64,000 bases of DNA from Phoronis australis (GCA_002633005.1 NMRA01000231.1:252082-316081); one strand, 5' to 3'. Positions 37,986 through 52,900 are shown, counted from the first letter of the stretch. Numbers and translations are program-made. Notes: generated from the letters alone by a model not told the origin.

Positions 37986-40900
37986 ATGAACAAAACACCC
38001 AACAACACCGAAGAATATGTAGCACAAATCGTCCAACAACAACAGCAGATACTTCTCCAGCAACAGGTACTTTTGTCTACGGTCTGGTTACCTTTCTACC
38101 GTGCATCTGTTGAGTAATCTGTACACTCGTGCATTTTAAACGTTTAGAAGTTGCCGCTAACGCAACGCCAACTGTAGTCAGCAAGCTAGCTGTATGTAGA
38201 GTTAGACTATCGTCAAACTACAGCTAAGAACCACTGTGTGTTAAGCTCCGATAGAGGTATAAGCTCCACCCAGCCTGGGTAGTTCTGCTCGTCACCTCAT
38301 CATGAAACTAATATCAACATGTGACCTTTGTCATTTGATCATTTGTGGGATTATTCTAAAACCCACTAAACCCTCTCGACCCCCATACTCCACGACCCCC
38401 TTGACCCACGACGCTGTCAGCGCTTTTTACACATTTTATAATCACATTACATCACTGAATGTCTTTTCCATAAGACTTGCCTAGAACCGAATCTGCTCTG
38501 CTCAAGTCTTGTGTAAAAACAGAAATTGATGTAAAAACATAATCTGAAATAGCGGATTGTAAACGTGTTGTCGTTGTCATGGAAATAGTTCCATGAGCGC
38601 CTACCAATGGTCACGTTCTACTAAACTTAGGGAGAGAGTATGTTAATGTGAATGCACATAATTTCACATTTTTATTATTTGCTTTCTGTTGTATACTCGT
38701 GTAATGGGGGCGATATCTACGACCAAGGTGCCCCGATTTTACGAGCCCGGTGCGGACTGAGGGTGATATTGAAAACTTATAGTTGGTGAAGAGTACATAG
38801 GTTTATTGGAAGAAGATACAAATACAATGTTTCACACTTACAAGCAATCCAGTAGTTCCATGATCTAGTATCACAGCTTTTTGATTTATACAGTTCTGAT
38901 ACACGTGCAGGCCAGTCGCTGATTAATAGTTGTATGTGTAAGAACGGAGGCAATTTAGTTATTCAGATCCGAAAGGTGAGGGCACTCCTGCTACACTCGT
39001 TTACAATATACTTCGTGTCACTTTGAGATACTCTTTTAGCTTACAGTTTGTCTTTTTAAACTGTATAATTTAGTAATTACATATTCGTCGGATCCTTGCA
39101 CTTTCCCAAAAAGCTTGAATCTGATATTTACTGAAGAGCAGATGAGACGTTTACACTTTGCAGGTAATGACATTTATAACGTTGGTAAGTCTTTGATTTG
39201 ATTTGGTCATGTTGTTTATTTCTGTTTTCGGCTTTCAAACTTGCCAAATTCTTTTAATTGCAAAAAAAACAGGGCAAGGCCAGCCATGCTCGCGGCTGAC
39301 TCGTTGGTCCTGCAAGTCAGCTTGTTCTATGTAATGTTCAAATCGTGTCGAGCTTGTGTAGACTGGGTCGAGAGGGTTGTGACTCATGGGAGTCATGGGT
39401 GTGAAAGTCGAGGGGGTTTTAGAACAATCCCAACATTTGAAGCTAACGTTGACAGTGGACACAAAATCTGGGAGTCAGCCCGAAACTCACCTTGCCCGTT
39501 GCAGTCGTTTAAGTGAAAAACAATCTAACAAACATCACGTTCTTTCACAATTCTCCGTCTTTTGTAGCAAAGAAAAATCCATCGTGGTTTTGAAAACAAA
39601 GTGCTCATGACGCACGCACGGGCCATTTCCAATTTTTTGTGACATTTCTTGGTAGATGTTGGCAGCTTCGTAACAGCAAAATTTGTTCTGAAATCCAGTT
39701 TCCTGTTATTAAAATACTGAAAACCTATAACCAGTTCTGATAGTTTTTTGAGACATGTACCTATTATGTAACTTTGTAGAAGAAGAACAAGTGAAATTGG
39801 CCAATAGGCGATGCTATATTTCATTGTGCCGATGTCCATTGCATAAGATCACCCCACAACACCGGTAAATAATTTAGTTTACTGAAGGAAGAATAGATTT
39901 TTAATTACACCAATTTTGTGTCAGATATTATTTAGCCATTTCCACCCACATCAGCTCAAAGCTGTATACTGTATTCGCCCTAATTGGAATTGGTGGTGAC
40001 TGGCGATAGGAAATTTTTCCTGCAACCAAAAAGTTCACTCACTCAGAAAGCACATGCACTTTTCCCGTCGGGTGAGTTAGGCCCCTGACATGCTTAGTAA
40101 GTCTGAATTATTAATTAAATTTAAATTTCAGTGGAATTTTCTTCCTTATTAGAAGTTCCAGCGCTTTGTATGCAATAACGAGCCATGGGTTAGGATTTTG
40201 ATAATACTGCATCCAAAATGTGTTTCCCAATTTCTCGGGCCGTCCATTTCAGAAGTTGCCAATTTCAGCTAACTGTATCAAACTCAAGCGCAAATCACCT
40301 TAAAAAAAGATACTAACAAGTGCAGGAATTGTACTCGTCTTTGATGTTAGTTCATATGTGATGAGCCTTTATTTTGGCCTAATCTCTAAAGTCTGTCTTG
40401 TTTTCAGGCGTCCAGTGGCCATCCTCCTGTGAGTGACGAGCAGTGGGCAGGTGCTGCCTATGATGTGTTAGTGAAGGAGGGTAAGGCACTTCATGTTAAT
40501 GACATTGCCCGCAAGATCGTTGACTCTGGCTTGGTCAAGGGTGGGTGAGTGGATACCTTCATTCAAGTACTTTATACTTGCGGAATTGCCACAGTGACAT
40601 TATAGGCAATAGGCATTTACAGGGGTCTCTCACTTTGAGAACCAGTTTGATGTAAACCCTGTTATTCACTAGGCTTAGGTAACCAATACTCTCTTTTCAG
40701 TGGAGACAACTGGTTCTTAAAATGGAGGCCTCTCCACGGTAGTGTAAAATCTCACCAACTTGGACTAAATAATTGCCAAGATTGCCATTCTTTCATTTTT
40801 CAAGTGTTCAACTGCAGCTGTTGTGAAAGTCTACAATTTCTCAAAATATCACTAGTGTGATACACAACCTGAATGTGGAAAAGCATTAATCCGACTTGTG

Positions 40901-43900
40901 CTTCATGACTTTCATGGAAGAATGAGGAAGTCACATTGTTTCCTGAATTGTGTGAAAGTTGAAGGTTTTGGATCACAAGTTTGCATCACTCTGTTAGTTA
41001 CTTAGATACCATATTCGATCTTTTTATAGCAACTTAAGTGTGAAAGATTTTTTATAAGTATGATTTGTAATCTAGAGCATGCCTTGTCAGCAACGTGTTC
41101 AATTCGTTAACAAGACTAGACAAGTTTTGCCTATGCAAAAAAGATTTGAAGAGAGCAGATCCAGATCATTGCTTGGTTTACAGACAGGAAGGCTATCTTT
41201 CGAGCAACATAGTATTTTATTGTGTGGTATTCTTGTTTTTCAAAATGGATGTAATGACCGACATTTTACAGAATGAGTGACCTTACCTACAAATTTATTT
41301 CTTTTGCATTTTTAGCGCAAGAAGTGTCCTTGATCAGATATTATTAAAAGAGGTAAGATTAAGTTAAAATCTACAGTTTTTTGCATATCTGGCTCATCAC
41401 TCAGCCTAGTCATTGAGGTCCTACATAACCTTGACAGTCTTGGTGTTCTGCCGGTGTATGGTCAATGCACAATTGGTGACCTGCAGCTCATCAAAGCAAA
41501 CTCAGATTTTGTTTGGCGACCTAATAAAAATTCCTAGTTGCCACGAAGCTGCCGCATTCTTGCTAGTTGCATCCAAATCAGAAGAAGTGGTGACCTTCAT
41601 AGATCTGGTCACATGCTCAAACTTTTTCAAAAAGAAAATAGACAGGATTTGGAGTTGTTCAGCAAAAACAGCAGGAACCACAAAAAATGACGCCAAGGCA
41701 ATTTTGGGTGTCGCAGCAGGCATTTTTCATCATTTCAATTTGTTTGCCTCTCTGTTTGTCTTCTCCACCTTTCATATGTATTCTATTTTGTTTCCTGCTA
41801 GATTAACTCAGGTTCCACCAGATTTAAGAAGCTTGAGAATAACTTCTTCAAAGCAGCCGGTCGGGATGTCACCTCACAGGTACACAATTGTCAGTCAGTG
41901 ATTGTCTTGTTTTTCAGTTCCTGACTACAAACATTAAAAATTCACTCATTTTGATTTTCCTCTGTGTTGGCCTGCCAATGAGACAACCTGAATAATTATT
42001 TAGCTTAGACAAAATTACTGTCGCCTAAGTTATGTTTTTTCTTGTAAAATTTTACAATTTCCATTTTTTTCAACTCCTTCACATTTTACTGCCATCGATA
42101 AGATTTCAGAAATCTTGCAGTCAATGACTGATTAATATAGAAGTTGTTGTCTCTAAACTGTGAGTTTTGACAAGGAATCTCTTTTATTCAGTTTTAGTGT
42201 TTGCAAGTGTTCAATTGTTTCCATGTTTGTCATGAGATTTTATTTTCTTTTTAGCCCAAGCCTTTGCCGGAAACCCCCTCTGCCACAGTTAGGCCACCCG
42301 CAAGTAGTCAGCCATCTGTGTCTGCAAGACACCAGTCTTCTTCCTTGAGTACCACTCAACCTACTCATACTCGACTTCCAACTTCTGTTCAGAAACCTAT
42401 CACTGTCAGCCAGCATTTAGCTGCCGCTGCCAAACAGCAGCAACAGCAACTGCAACAGCAGCAATTACAACAGCAGCAACAGCAGCAGCAGCAGTTACAG
42501 CAACAACAAAAATTACAGCAACAGCAGTTGCAACAACAGCAGCAACAGCTGCAACAGCAGCAGCAACAACAGTTACATCAGCAATTGCAGCAACAACAAT
42601 TGCAGCAGCAGCAGCAGCAACAACAGTTACAGCAACAACAATTGCAGCAACAACAATTACAGCAACAGCTGCAGCAGCAGCAACTAAAAACTAAGCAGCA
42701 AGTTGACCTCCGACCTCGCGGGATCAACCAAAGGCCTGGCGTGCAGCAGAGTATTCCTGGTGCACAGCTAGTAGGAGGAACTGTTCACTTCAGTGTGTCT
42801 GATGCTGCACTTCAGCAGCAGAAGCAGTTGGCCATGCTGCAGCAGCAAATTGCTGGGGCACCTCAGCGGATGTCCAATGTGCGTCAGGTTATACCCATGT
42901 CAGGTGTGACTCAGATGCAAGGTGCCGTGCCAGCGCGAGCCCCTGTCAGTGCCCCTCTTCAACAGGGAAAGAGTGGGCATCCTGTCCGTGGTGTAGTCCC
43001 TTCTCTTCCCCAACAGCAAGTTACATTATCCACTTCTGCTCATCACCAGATTAGAGAAAGTGGCCCAGTTGCTCAACAAGCTTCATTGACATCAACACAG
43101 GTATTGGCCACGCCCTCTCAGGCCAGTCATGTTAAAGCTCCTCCCCCTTACCCTTCGTCTGACAGTCAACAGGAAGCCATGTCATCCAATCAGCCATCTG
43201 TGTCAGCATCCATACCCGTTGGCCAATCAGTAGCCAAGTCTGGTACTAACAACTCCACCTATAGACAGAAGTACAGGAGGCTGAAGAAGGTTGTCAAGTA
43301 CATGTTGTTTGTAAGTTAAAGGATGTGTTAAAGGTCCTGCCAAGGTCTCAATTAAGATGCTTCTGAATTCAAGGTGACTGCAATGCCAAGTTGTAAGATT
43401 GTTAAAGGTGAACACCATAAATCGATAGAACTTCAGTGTTACCGCCTTTTGTAGTTCTCGGTCTTATATTCAGCTTTACAAACAACTTTGTTCAGTAATT
43501 TATCCTTGTACACAACTGCTGGTGACCTTAGCACGTTGCATGAAGTCTTTGAGGAATGACAAGTTTATTGTGATTCACTACACATCTTCTTTTTGTTCCA
43601 CTCAACAGTTGAATTAGTGGCTGATTGATATGATGTTGGACAATGATTGCTGGTATCATAATGAAACAATTGATAATTTGCTGAGATTGTTTTTGTTTGT
43701 AGGTACTTTTTCTTTCTATAAAAGTAGTAGTCTGTTTAGTTCAAACAATTTTCCCTTTCACTCTAGGCTTTGGATGGTATTTATTCTCTAGTTTGCGTGC
43801 TTAAGTTAAAAAACGGAACTAAGCCACATGATACTCAAGTCAATTTCAGCTGACTATAGAGATTATATCTCATTCTGTAAAAGATATTTGCCATGTCCAA

Positions 43901-46900
43901 TGCTTTGGGTGTGGGTGGGTGGGGTGAGGGTATTTAGAGTCTAATGGTTACTGTGGGTGTGGGTGGGGGGGTGAGGGTATTTAGAGTCTAATGGTTACTG
44001 TGGGTGTAGGTGGGGGGAGGGTATTTAGAGTCTAATGGTTACTGTGGGTGCCTTATTCATCATTACACTATTATAGTGGATAGAAATACGGTGCCAAAAA
44101 TTCACAATTTTGTTTTTTAAATGATAGTGACACTAAATCTGTGATTTCTATCAAAAAGTCAAGTTTTGATTTTTGTCATTTAATGTAAGTAATTGTGTTG
44201 TCTTATCCGTTATTCAGTTGAGATCTCTAGACTAGGGAAGAACTCAGAGCTTGATATTTACACACTGCTCATGAAGCACTTATGAGCTTGGTTTGAAGAA
44301 TTTAAGAATTGACAGATCTTTCAACTCAAAGCTCTGAAATCGCCTCCAATTTGTCTGTCTAAGGAACAATTTGAGGCCAGTTTCATGACAGTAAGTGCTG
44401 TAGACTTAAAGTTGGTCTCTGTAGTGGGAGGCAGGTGTATAGCCGATTTGAGCTTCCTCTTGACACACACGCACACTCCACAATGGAATATTGAACTCGA
44501 AATTCACTGGTTGGCGCAAGTGCAGCAATGGCCCTTGCCACTGAAATACTTGCAGTCTGGTAGTCATGTGGGACCCTTGTCTTCAGAATTCCCCAATGCT
44601 AATGAAGTACTTTCAGCTCTCTTTCCCTTCAGGTGTTAAAAAGATTAAATCTAAATTAATACCATCTAGTGATTATCCATTGCCCCCAGTACTATGGAGT
44701 TGAGTCAAATTCTCCGCATTTCAGAATAACGCAGCTCTTTGTGATGAAGCGGCTCAGACCCAAGAGAAACTTGTCCGAGCTATGGACGAGAGGAGGTATG
44801 TCAACTGTTTCCAAGATTTACCGAAAAGTTCCATGGTATATGTAATGGTAATTGGCTATCTTCGTTAAATGTCTGTAATAACTTTTAAGCACTAATCTAT
44901 TAATTGTGGACCTTAGCTACAAGTCCTTGATGGTCACACAATAGTGTATTGTGCAAAAATATTTCTGAATTGTTCACAACCATTTGTCAAAGTTTTTCGA
45001 AAATATCTAATTTTTCACTGAGATCATCTAACAAAACTATCCGTTTCTTTTTTCCTTTACGTACTAAAGCGTGTCTGGGATTTTGGGATTTTCTTTAGTA
45101 GTGAGATTTCTGTGGTCAAAAATGAAGGTGTCAATCCTTAAAAGTGGAATTCTTGAAGTAAAAGGCCTCAATAGAGAAACCCAGACACACTAATCTTTTG
45201 AATCTAATAAAGTAATAAAAAATGAAACATTTAAGTTTTTGGAAAATATAGCAATCTGTGGAAAACTCATGTTTTTTGAGAACTACTGCAGTCACGAGGC
45301 TCCGTACATCGGGGCTATGTTTTCGTACACCGGATAGATTGTGCGATCATCTAGGATTATATCTTGATGGGTTTATTCGTATTGGTTAATTGAGTTCTAT
45401 AGAATGGTAATCATTGATAATTAATAAAGTCTACCTCAAGTTTTGTTAAATTTCCCCACTTAATTCAAAATTTAGAAAATTTTAGCATATAACTGGCACA
45501 GTTTGCTGTTTGTACTGTCACAAAACAATATTTGGTAAGGTTTTCATATTTGGTAGCATGCTGACTAGATTTTGAAAATTGGAAACGTGACAGTTATGTC
45601 AATTACTTTGTGCAAAATAAGTGGAGAATTACTGTACGTCATCGTGTATTTACTTGAAATAAGATTTTTGTAAGTTCTAGAAATGCTTGAAACTTTCACA
45701 ATTTTTTGGTTTGAGGAGACCTTGAAATTAAGTTTCCAAACATTGCGAAAAAGTTGTTTTTGTGTCCAAAACATGGTTTGGGTCAACTTTAATAATAAAT
45801 TGATCTCAGATATGTATGTTTTCAACAATTTGATATTCTTTGATTTGAACGCATAAAAAGAAAAAAATTGTTACTGGTTATTATTTATTCTACTTCTTGT
45901 TCTCTTTGTCGTATATGTTATAAGTATTCTAAATAGTAAGAGCCAAAAGTAATGCGATGATAAAATTTCCTGGAATTGTCTGTTGGAACAGCTGAGTGCA
46001 AGCAAAGTTGCAGTGTTTGTATTTAGAATGATGAGTTCAGATGCGAAATTAAAAAGACTTCTATCGGTTTATTTGTGGCACACACTGTATCTGATTGTTT
46101 TAACCCGACTCCAAGTTAAGCAACGAACATTTTTTCCTGAGCGTAAGTTTACAATTTTGAAAGTTATGAACTGGCATAGTATTTTACATTATAGTATGTT
46201 AAAGCATTACAAGATGTCACTCACTTATCAAGTTGAACATCTCATTCTTGTCATATGATTGGTTACCGTGGCAACTTTACATTCTGATAAGGTACCTACT
46301 GAAGAAGTTGTTCCAGCACCAATCACTATCTGATGCTGCTAGCATTGCTGCTAAGCAACACGTCCGTCTGCTTCAGCAGAATCAGCCAATGAGAACGGAG
46401 GGTGCCCTGGCATTGGACAAGGCTAAAAAGAGGACTGGCAAGAAACGCATCAGTAAAGAGATCATTGGTAATCTTTGATTGGCTACTTTTTGAAATTATT
46501 CATTGCCACACTTGTTATGTACCTATTGGTATCATCTCCATCTGGTGTCCGTTGTCCAGCTATCTATTGGGTGTCAACAACAGTCTCTGCAAAACCCCAT
46601 GTAGGATCTTTGTAAAGTTTGTCAGGTGTATTACTATGAACGTGGCATTGCATGAGCATGATTTTTGGACTAGTGCGGCTACTGTTGTACCACCTAGTGT
46701 CAATTTTAAAGGTTTTTATTGCATTTGCACTGCCAATTATTTCTGCCAAGTCCCTGGATGTATCGTTGCAAAACTTAGCAGATATGTTTGCCTGGTGGAG
46801 GTTGGTTGACGCACTGCTTCTGGTTCTCAGTTATGATGTGCAGTTCTTACTGATAATTTTAGTATTTTGGTTTTTTTTTTTCTTTTGTCTGCCTCACTGT

Positions 46901-49900
46901 CTGTCAAAACAGTTTAAACATTTGTTATTTAAGTTCAAGTATGTGTTTCTGTTGCTCAGGGCCTGACAGTTTTTTGGCATCCTCATTGTTTCCAATGTGA
47001 AGAACTGATTAGTACCCCTTTGTATTTTTGACTCAAATTTTGGACTAAAATAATTGTCAAAATTAACCTTTTTTGATTTTGATTGTCTTCTGAAATTTTT
47101 TGAATTGTTCTCTGATGGTAGCCTTGGTAATGAAATTTGATTACAGCAAAGCATTAGCTTAGTGCTACATGACTTATAAAAAATGAGAAAGATTTTCACA
47201 TGTTACCTTACTGTGTCCTTAATTGGTGAGATTTTGCTGTTACTTATAGGAAGTCTTCCCATATGGTCTGTATGTTACATTTGAATCAGCAATATTTTCT
47301 AGCAAAGATCTCTGTTTCAGTTGATGGCAAAGCCAAGGTTAAAAAATCTCTCAGTAGCATCCCTGGGAGGAAGTTGGTTATGCCCATACCTCTAGATTCT
47401 GCTGGTCGACCAATGTTCCCTGTGGAGTTGGGTGAGCTGACTATATATAGTGTAGGGGAGGTAAGATTTACTTGACTGTCTTTTACAGTGTAGACAATCT
47501 TCCTCCCTCAACAGTTGCTCAGGTTTTCTCATTATTAGGGTTCCGTTCTCACAAGGTGCATTTTTTCTTGTGCACCACCACTGTGTTCTTTTCTCATGTT
47601 GTTGAGAAAAGATTTGCCTTGCGGGAGAAAAGAAATTCAGCTGGAGAGAAAGAATATGAGTTCGCGAGAGAGGTATGCTGTAACTGAGAAGACTGGCTCT
47701 TGTTACCTATGAGGAAGGAAGGTTATCTAGTCAACCTTGTTTTATGAATGTAAATCAAATGCCTAAGATTTCAGTCCAGTTTAATGTGTTGTCTGTTTCG
47801 TGATAAATAACTTAAGGGAGTTTTACGCAGTTCGTATTTTCATTGTTATTTTATATTTTATATTCTTATCTTTGTGTACTACAAGTTTGCCAAAGATTTG
47901 GAGGTTACCAATTGAAATTAGTTTATCTATTATAGCTGCCCAAATAGAGGCGTCTCTGACAAAAAATGTGAACATTATGTGGATTACTGAAAAGCACCTC
48001 TATTTATTAATGGTTGAAATTCATTTGTTTGAACCAATTTCTTTGTATGATCATGTCGTTATTGATTTTCTTATGCCAGTGTCTATAAATTAGTTTTTGT
48101 ATGGATGTTGAATACCTCAAATTTTTGGATTTTGAATTTTACACAAAAAGTTACAATCTATGTTTTATTTTGATGCCAACCACATTTTCTGTGAAATAAT
48201 GAAAAACAAGGGGAACAATTTGACTTGCAATAAGTATAGAAGTGATGTATTTTTAGACAAAAGTCTTGAAGTGCCCCCTCACCCTTGTCCAGTGCCATGT
48301 GTCCAGTCATGAAGGTGCTATTTGAAAGCCTCCAATTATCTATTATGTGTTGCCTAATCACTGGTAGTTTTAATCATGTCATACCTCGTGGTGAATATTT
48401 TTGGAAGTTTTGCCCGTTTTAATAATTCATATTGAAGCCCATAATGCACTCTGATTTGAGCGTAAATTGAAGACCATAATTAATAATAAGTTTTTAATTC
48501 CATAATGTTTTCCAGATTGTAAGTGATGAACCAGCCTTTCATAATACTGATGTCATCTTTCCCGAGGGCTACTGCAGTACACGAGTGTATGCTAGTGTCA
48601 TGTATCCTGACCAAAAGTGTCTGTACACCTGCAAAATTACAGGTGATAGCTCAGAACCTCAGGTGAGTTACCTGTAACAAATGTCTGAGTGTGCAAATAT
48701 TGAGTATACAACAACTACTATGGATTGTATTAATTTTTCTGTGGGCTTGATTACTCTTTCCAACACTTTGTTAAATAGAATTCTTCAGTTGGCCTATAGG
48801 GATCGCCTTTTCAAATACTGGTTTTGTCCTTTGTCTCCAAAAGATCTACCCAGATTCTACTCACAGTGATTTTAGCTGTGTTGTTGCGAAGATTTACCAT
48901 ATTCGCCCTAATAACCAGCCATGCCCCTGTAAGCACCCCAAATGCGTTTTCAGACTTTGCTAAAATAAACGCCCAGCCCATGAACGTGTACGTGCAAAAA
49001 ATGCCTTACCTACAGTTCTAAAATTCTATTAACGTCTTCAATTTATCAATAATATCCGACAGTGCTGAAAAAAATGATTTTGCACAGAATTTGTAAACCA
49101 CGAGCCTCGCTGCTATGTCGGTATTTAGCCGTGACTATACACTTCAAACTTTTGCCGTGCCTCAAAACGAACTCAGAAGCTTTGCTGATCCTGTAAGGAA
49201 TATGTCCCACTATGGGCTGGCCTTTCAGAACGGGATTGTGTTAGATATTTCCCACCCTCAACAGGAATTTCTTTGTACACGTGAAAACCGCGAATCATTC
49301 GAAGACTAATAAAACATATTTGATCAGTGTTAAAAGCACGTGACCAGGAAGTGCGTGCTACATACATGTAGCTGTCATCAAAGACATTAGTGGGAACTAT
49401 CTATTCATGAAACGGGTAGCATAGCATCGGCAAGAAATGAAAATTGGAATTAGTTTCCGACTGTTTCGAATACTAATAAAAATGTTTGGCTTTGCGTTAT
49501 TTTTAAAAGGGATTGTTTGATAAATTGTAATGGGTGTTTTGAAGCCAAATATCTGATAAAATGACCACTGACAGTGAATGCTTACACACCCTTACACCGA
49601 AAAATAACTGTCAGATAGTCAGGTACACGTCCAGCCACACGGCAACTAATATGGGCCTTGCCGAGACAAATGTGGAACGTTTTTAACACAAGACTCACAC
49701 ACGCAGACAAACTTCAAGACAAATGTCATGTGACAACAACATGTGTGTTCGTCCAGAGATTTTTCTCGTGTTGCCAATCATAGATGGCACGATGTAGAAC
49801 AGATTTGTACTTAACCTGCCGTTAATCCTGACTCAACGGGAACTTAAAAGACTTAGAGACGCTATTTGGAAAACTTAAGGAGGATTTCAGGTAATTTGCT

Positions 49901-52900
49901 TGAGTCGAAACTGTATTTTTATTCAAGCATTCAAGTCGCCACATTGATGTTTGCGAGGCAGTCAGTCGGTGAATTTTCGCCCTGGGATTTCAGCACAATT
50001 TTCTGTAAAATGATCTTAATTTAACAGCAAAGTTTGATAGCAATGTAATATAATTTTGTAGAAAGTCTGTCATAGGTTACAGATACGTCACAGAGCGTAA
50101 ATATGATGAATCTTAGCTTCCGATTTCACCCGTTTCGGAGACCAGGTTTCAACCGCCTTCGGTCACCATAAGCGCCCCCCTGGGCGGTTATTAGGGCGAA
50201 TACCTTAACTATCAAAAGTCACTATTCTTTAAATATTTTTCAACTACAGTTCATCTACCCACGAAACCATATATTTTTCAAATCTTATGTGATTAAATAA
50301 CGTAGAAAATAAATCTGAAACTAAATAAGGCGATCCAGATCCTCCCAAGGATACTATTGTTTCACAAAATGTAGAATATAAATAGGTAAATAAAACAACC
50401 AGAATGGATCAACTGAAATTTTCGGATGTAGTAACGTCCTTTGTCAACAGAAACAGAAATATTTCAGTTGATCCATTCTTGTTGTTTTATTTACCTATAA
50501 ATTTATATATGATTAAAGAAATCCTCTGTGCACGAAAACAATGCCTTTCTGTTTATAGTCACATTATTGTGTTTTATTTTTAAATTTGATTCTTCAGCAC
50601 GGAGTAAGTTGCAGCTGCCACACACACGTCACAAATTTTGCTCAAAACTGGAAAATTCTATCTCTCTATTCAATCTGATGTCGGGCAAAATTAGCAAGGC
50701 TTATTTAAACAAAAAACCCAGTGGTCAGAAATCAAGGCCACGATTCAGTCGATTTTGGGTCTAAATAGACCTTGCTAAATTTTTTCAGACACCCGATTGT
50801 ACCTAATAGATTATAGCGATAGAATTTTCAAGTTTCGTTTGAAATTTGCCCCGTATGTGGCAGTGGCGACTTACCCTGCGCTGAACTTGGAAAAATCACT
50901 TTTTAAGAACAAACACATTAATGTGACTACAAACAGTAAAAGCATTATTTTTGTGCAGTGAAAGGTCTTCTTGATCATCAAGGACTTGAAAAAATATGTT
51001 TCCATGGGTGACAAATTGTATTTTAAAAGATATTTTCACTTAAGTGTTCTCTTAACAGTTACTGGATGTTTCACTCTTTTAACTAATTGTGGTGTTGATA
51101 ATTAAATGCGTCTCTCATGATTACAGTTTGAAGTGTCACCAGAGGATGACCCTAGTCTTGTATTCACGGGCAGCTCACCATCCAGTTGTCACAACGAGCT
51201 GTTACATGCCATAAATAAACGCTGGTGAGTTTGACTCAGTCAAGTCTAGCTAATCTTATGGCAGGGACAGATCCAGGATTTTGAGTAAGGGAAGGCCAGG
51301 GCAGAGTATTAGCCAGGATTTTGCACGTTAGAAATTTGCACGCCCGAACTGCCAAATGGAATTTGAGAGAATTTTGGGGGGCATGGCCTCCTCACCCCCA
51401 CCCCATATCCGCCACTCTATGGTGCCAGGCTATTGTAAAGAATGTCTTTGTGTAACCAGTTATTCAGGAACTAAAAATTACAAGTCAATGTAATACAGGA
51501 GTGGGGCGCTTTTAATCTACTAGGTGGCGTAAGTGGTATGAAGATAGTACCCTAGTCTGTTAATGCATATAATAAGTGCATGCATTCAGGTTGTCATGAG
51601 GGACTGTTCTCACTCCCATAAGATAAACAAAAGTGAGCTCACTTTCTGTTTGCACTAGTGAATATCAAGTCTATTTTATTTTTTCAATTTACAGTTACTG
51701 AAATTTTTCTATCTGGTAAATTCGTGATCGTGCTCTTTTCTTGCAAGAAAAAGTTCAATTTGTTTCGTTACGTATACAGTCTTCATTATATTGGTTGACG
51801 TGATTAGCTGCAAACATAGATTGCCCTGGGTAGACTGTACGCTCAGTCTGGATGGTGCAAATTTCTGAGCAAACACACAGTCTTTGTTCCTCATATGTCG
51901 TGCGATTTCATGCCCGTACACATCCATTTTGTTAAGATAACAGTTTCCAAACAAGTCAAGACATTTTTAGTTTTTCAAATTGCTCATAATTGTGTTTAGT
52001 TTATTGTGCTTGGAAGTGCCCAGGATTCATTTTGAGTTTTGAATGCTTTTTGTTGCTAAGTAACATAGTGAGACTTTGGTGTCAGGATCTCTTCTTTTAA
52101 GGTTATATAGAACCTTATTGACAAATCTGGGTATTCAACCAAGTATCTACAGAACCACAGATCTAAGTAGTCAGTAAAAAGTATATCTGAAAATAGAAAG
52201 ATTTAGATTTTTGACTTTTTTCTAACAATCTGCCGTTAACTGGGTCACGTGCCCATGTCTTTTCAGTAAAATAGAAACTTTACGAAATGTTAATAGCAAA
52301 ACAAGGGTATCAGTGATTGAATTTTGTTTAATGTCAATGTTCAAACTCACCACATGTTGATCACATCATGTGGCCTATATTTAAGAATGAAACGATCTGT
52401 CCCAACGGGGGTTCGAACCAGGGACTTCCTGCTAACATGCAGTTATTTCTGATATGACGTTCCGGAGTTGGACAAATTTGAATTCAAACTCTGAATTATT
52501 TTTGACATTTTCTGCTCTGCTTTTGTGTGTTCTTAAGATAGGTATTGTATTATTTTGTGCTCAACTACATAATGGTGTTTGTGAAAATTTCTAATTATCC
52601 TAATTTGCACTTGGTGACCTCAACATTAAGCCTAAAAGTTTCAGTCTGATCATGAAATTTGAGTTTTTACTTGAAATTTCGAATTTTCACTCGAGTTCGT
52701 AGCTCCAATCTAGGGGTCACCAGGTGCAAACTTGGACTGGAACCTCATGCATAAAAACACAATGTTCTTGTGCACAGACCAATAGACACTTATCTTGAGT
52801 TCGCACATAAAGGTAGAATAGATAATTCCAAAAGTAATTGAGAGTTCAATTTGGAGTACAAAGATTAGACCTTATTCTCAAGTATTGAATTCATGTCATG

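Noticed and set aside
39235-39610. Several overlapping 75-91-codon frames on both strands in TBRG1 intron 1
   Set aside because: Mutually overlapping, no family resemblance and no splice support.
41413-41901. 162-codon + frame across TBRG1 intron 3 and exon 4
   Set aside because: It is in a different frame from exon 4 (INSGSTRFKKLENNFF) and has no recognisable domain.
52409-52470. tRNA gene on the minus strand
   Set aside because: Perfect B box but no A box or D arm and an unpaired acceptor; kept only as a SINE-like remnant.
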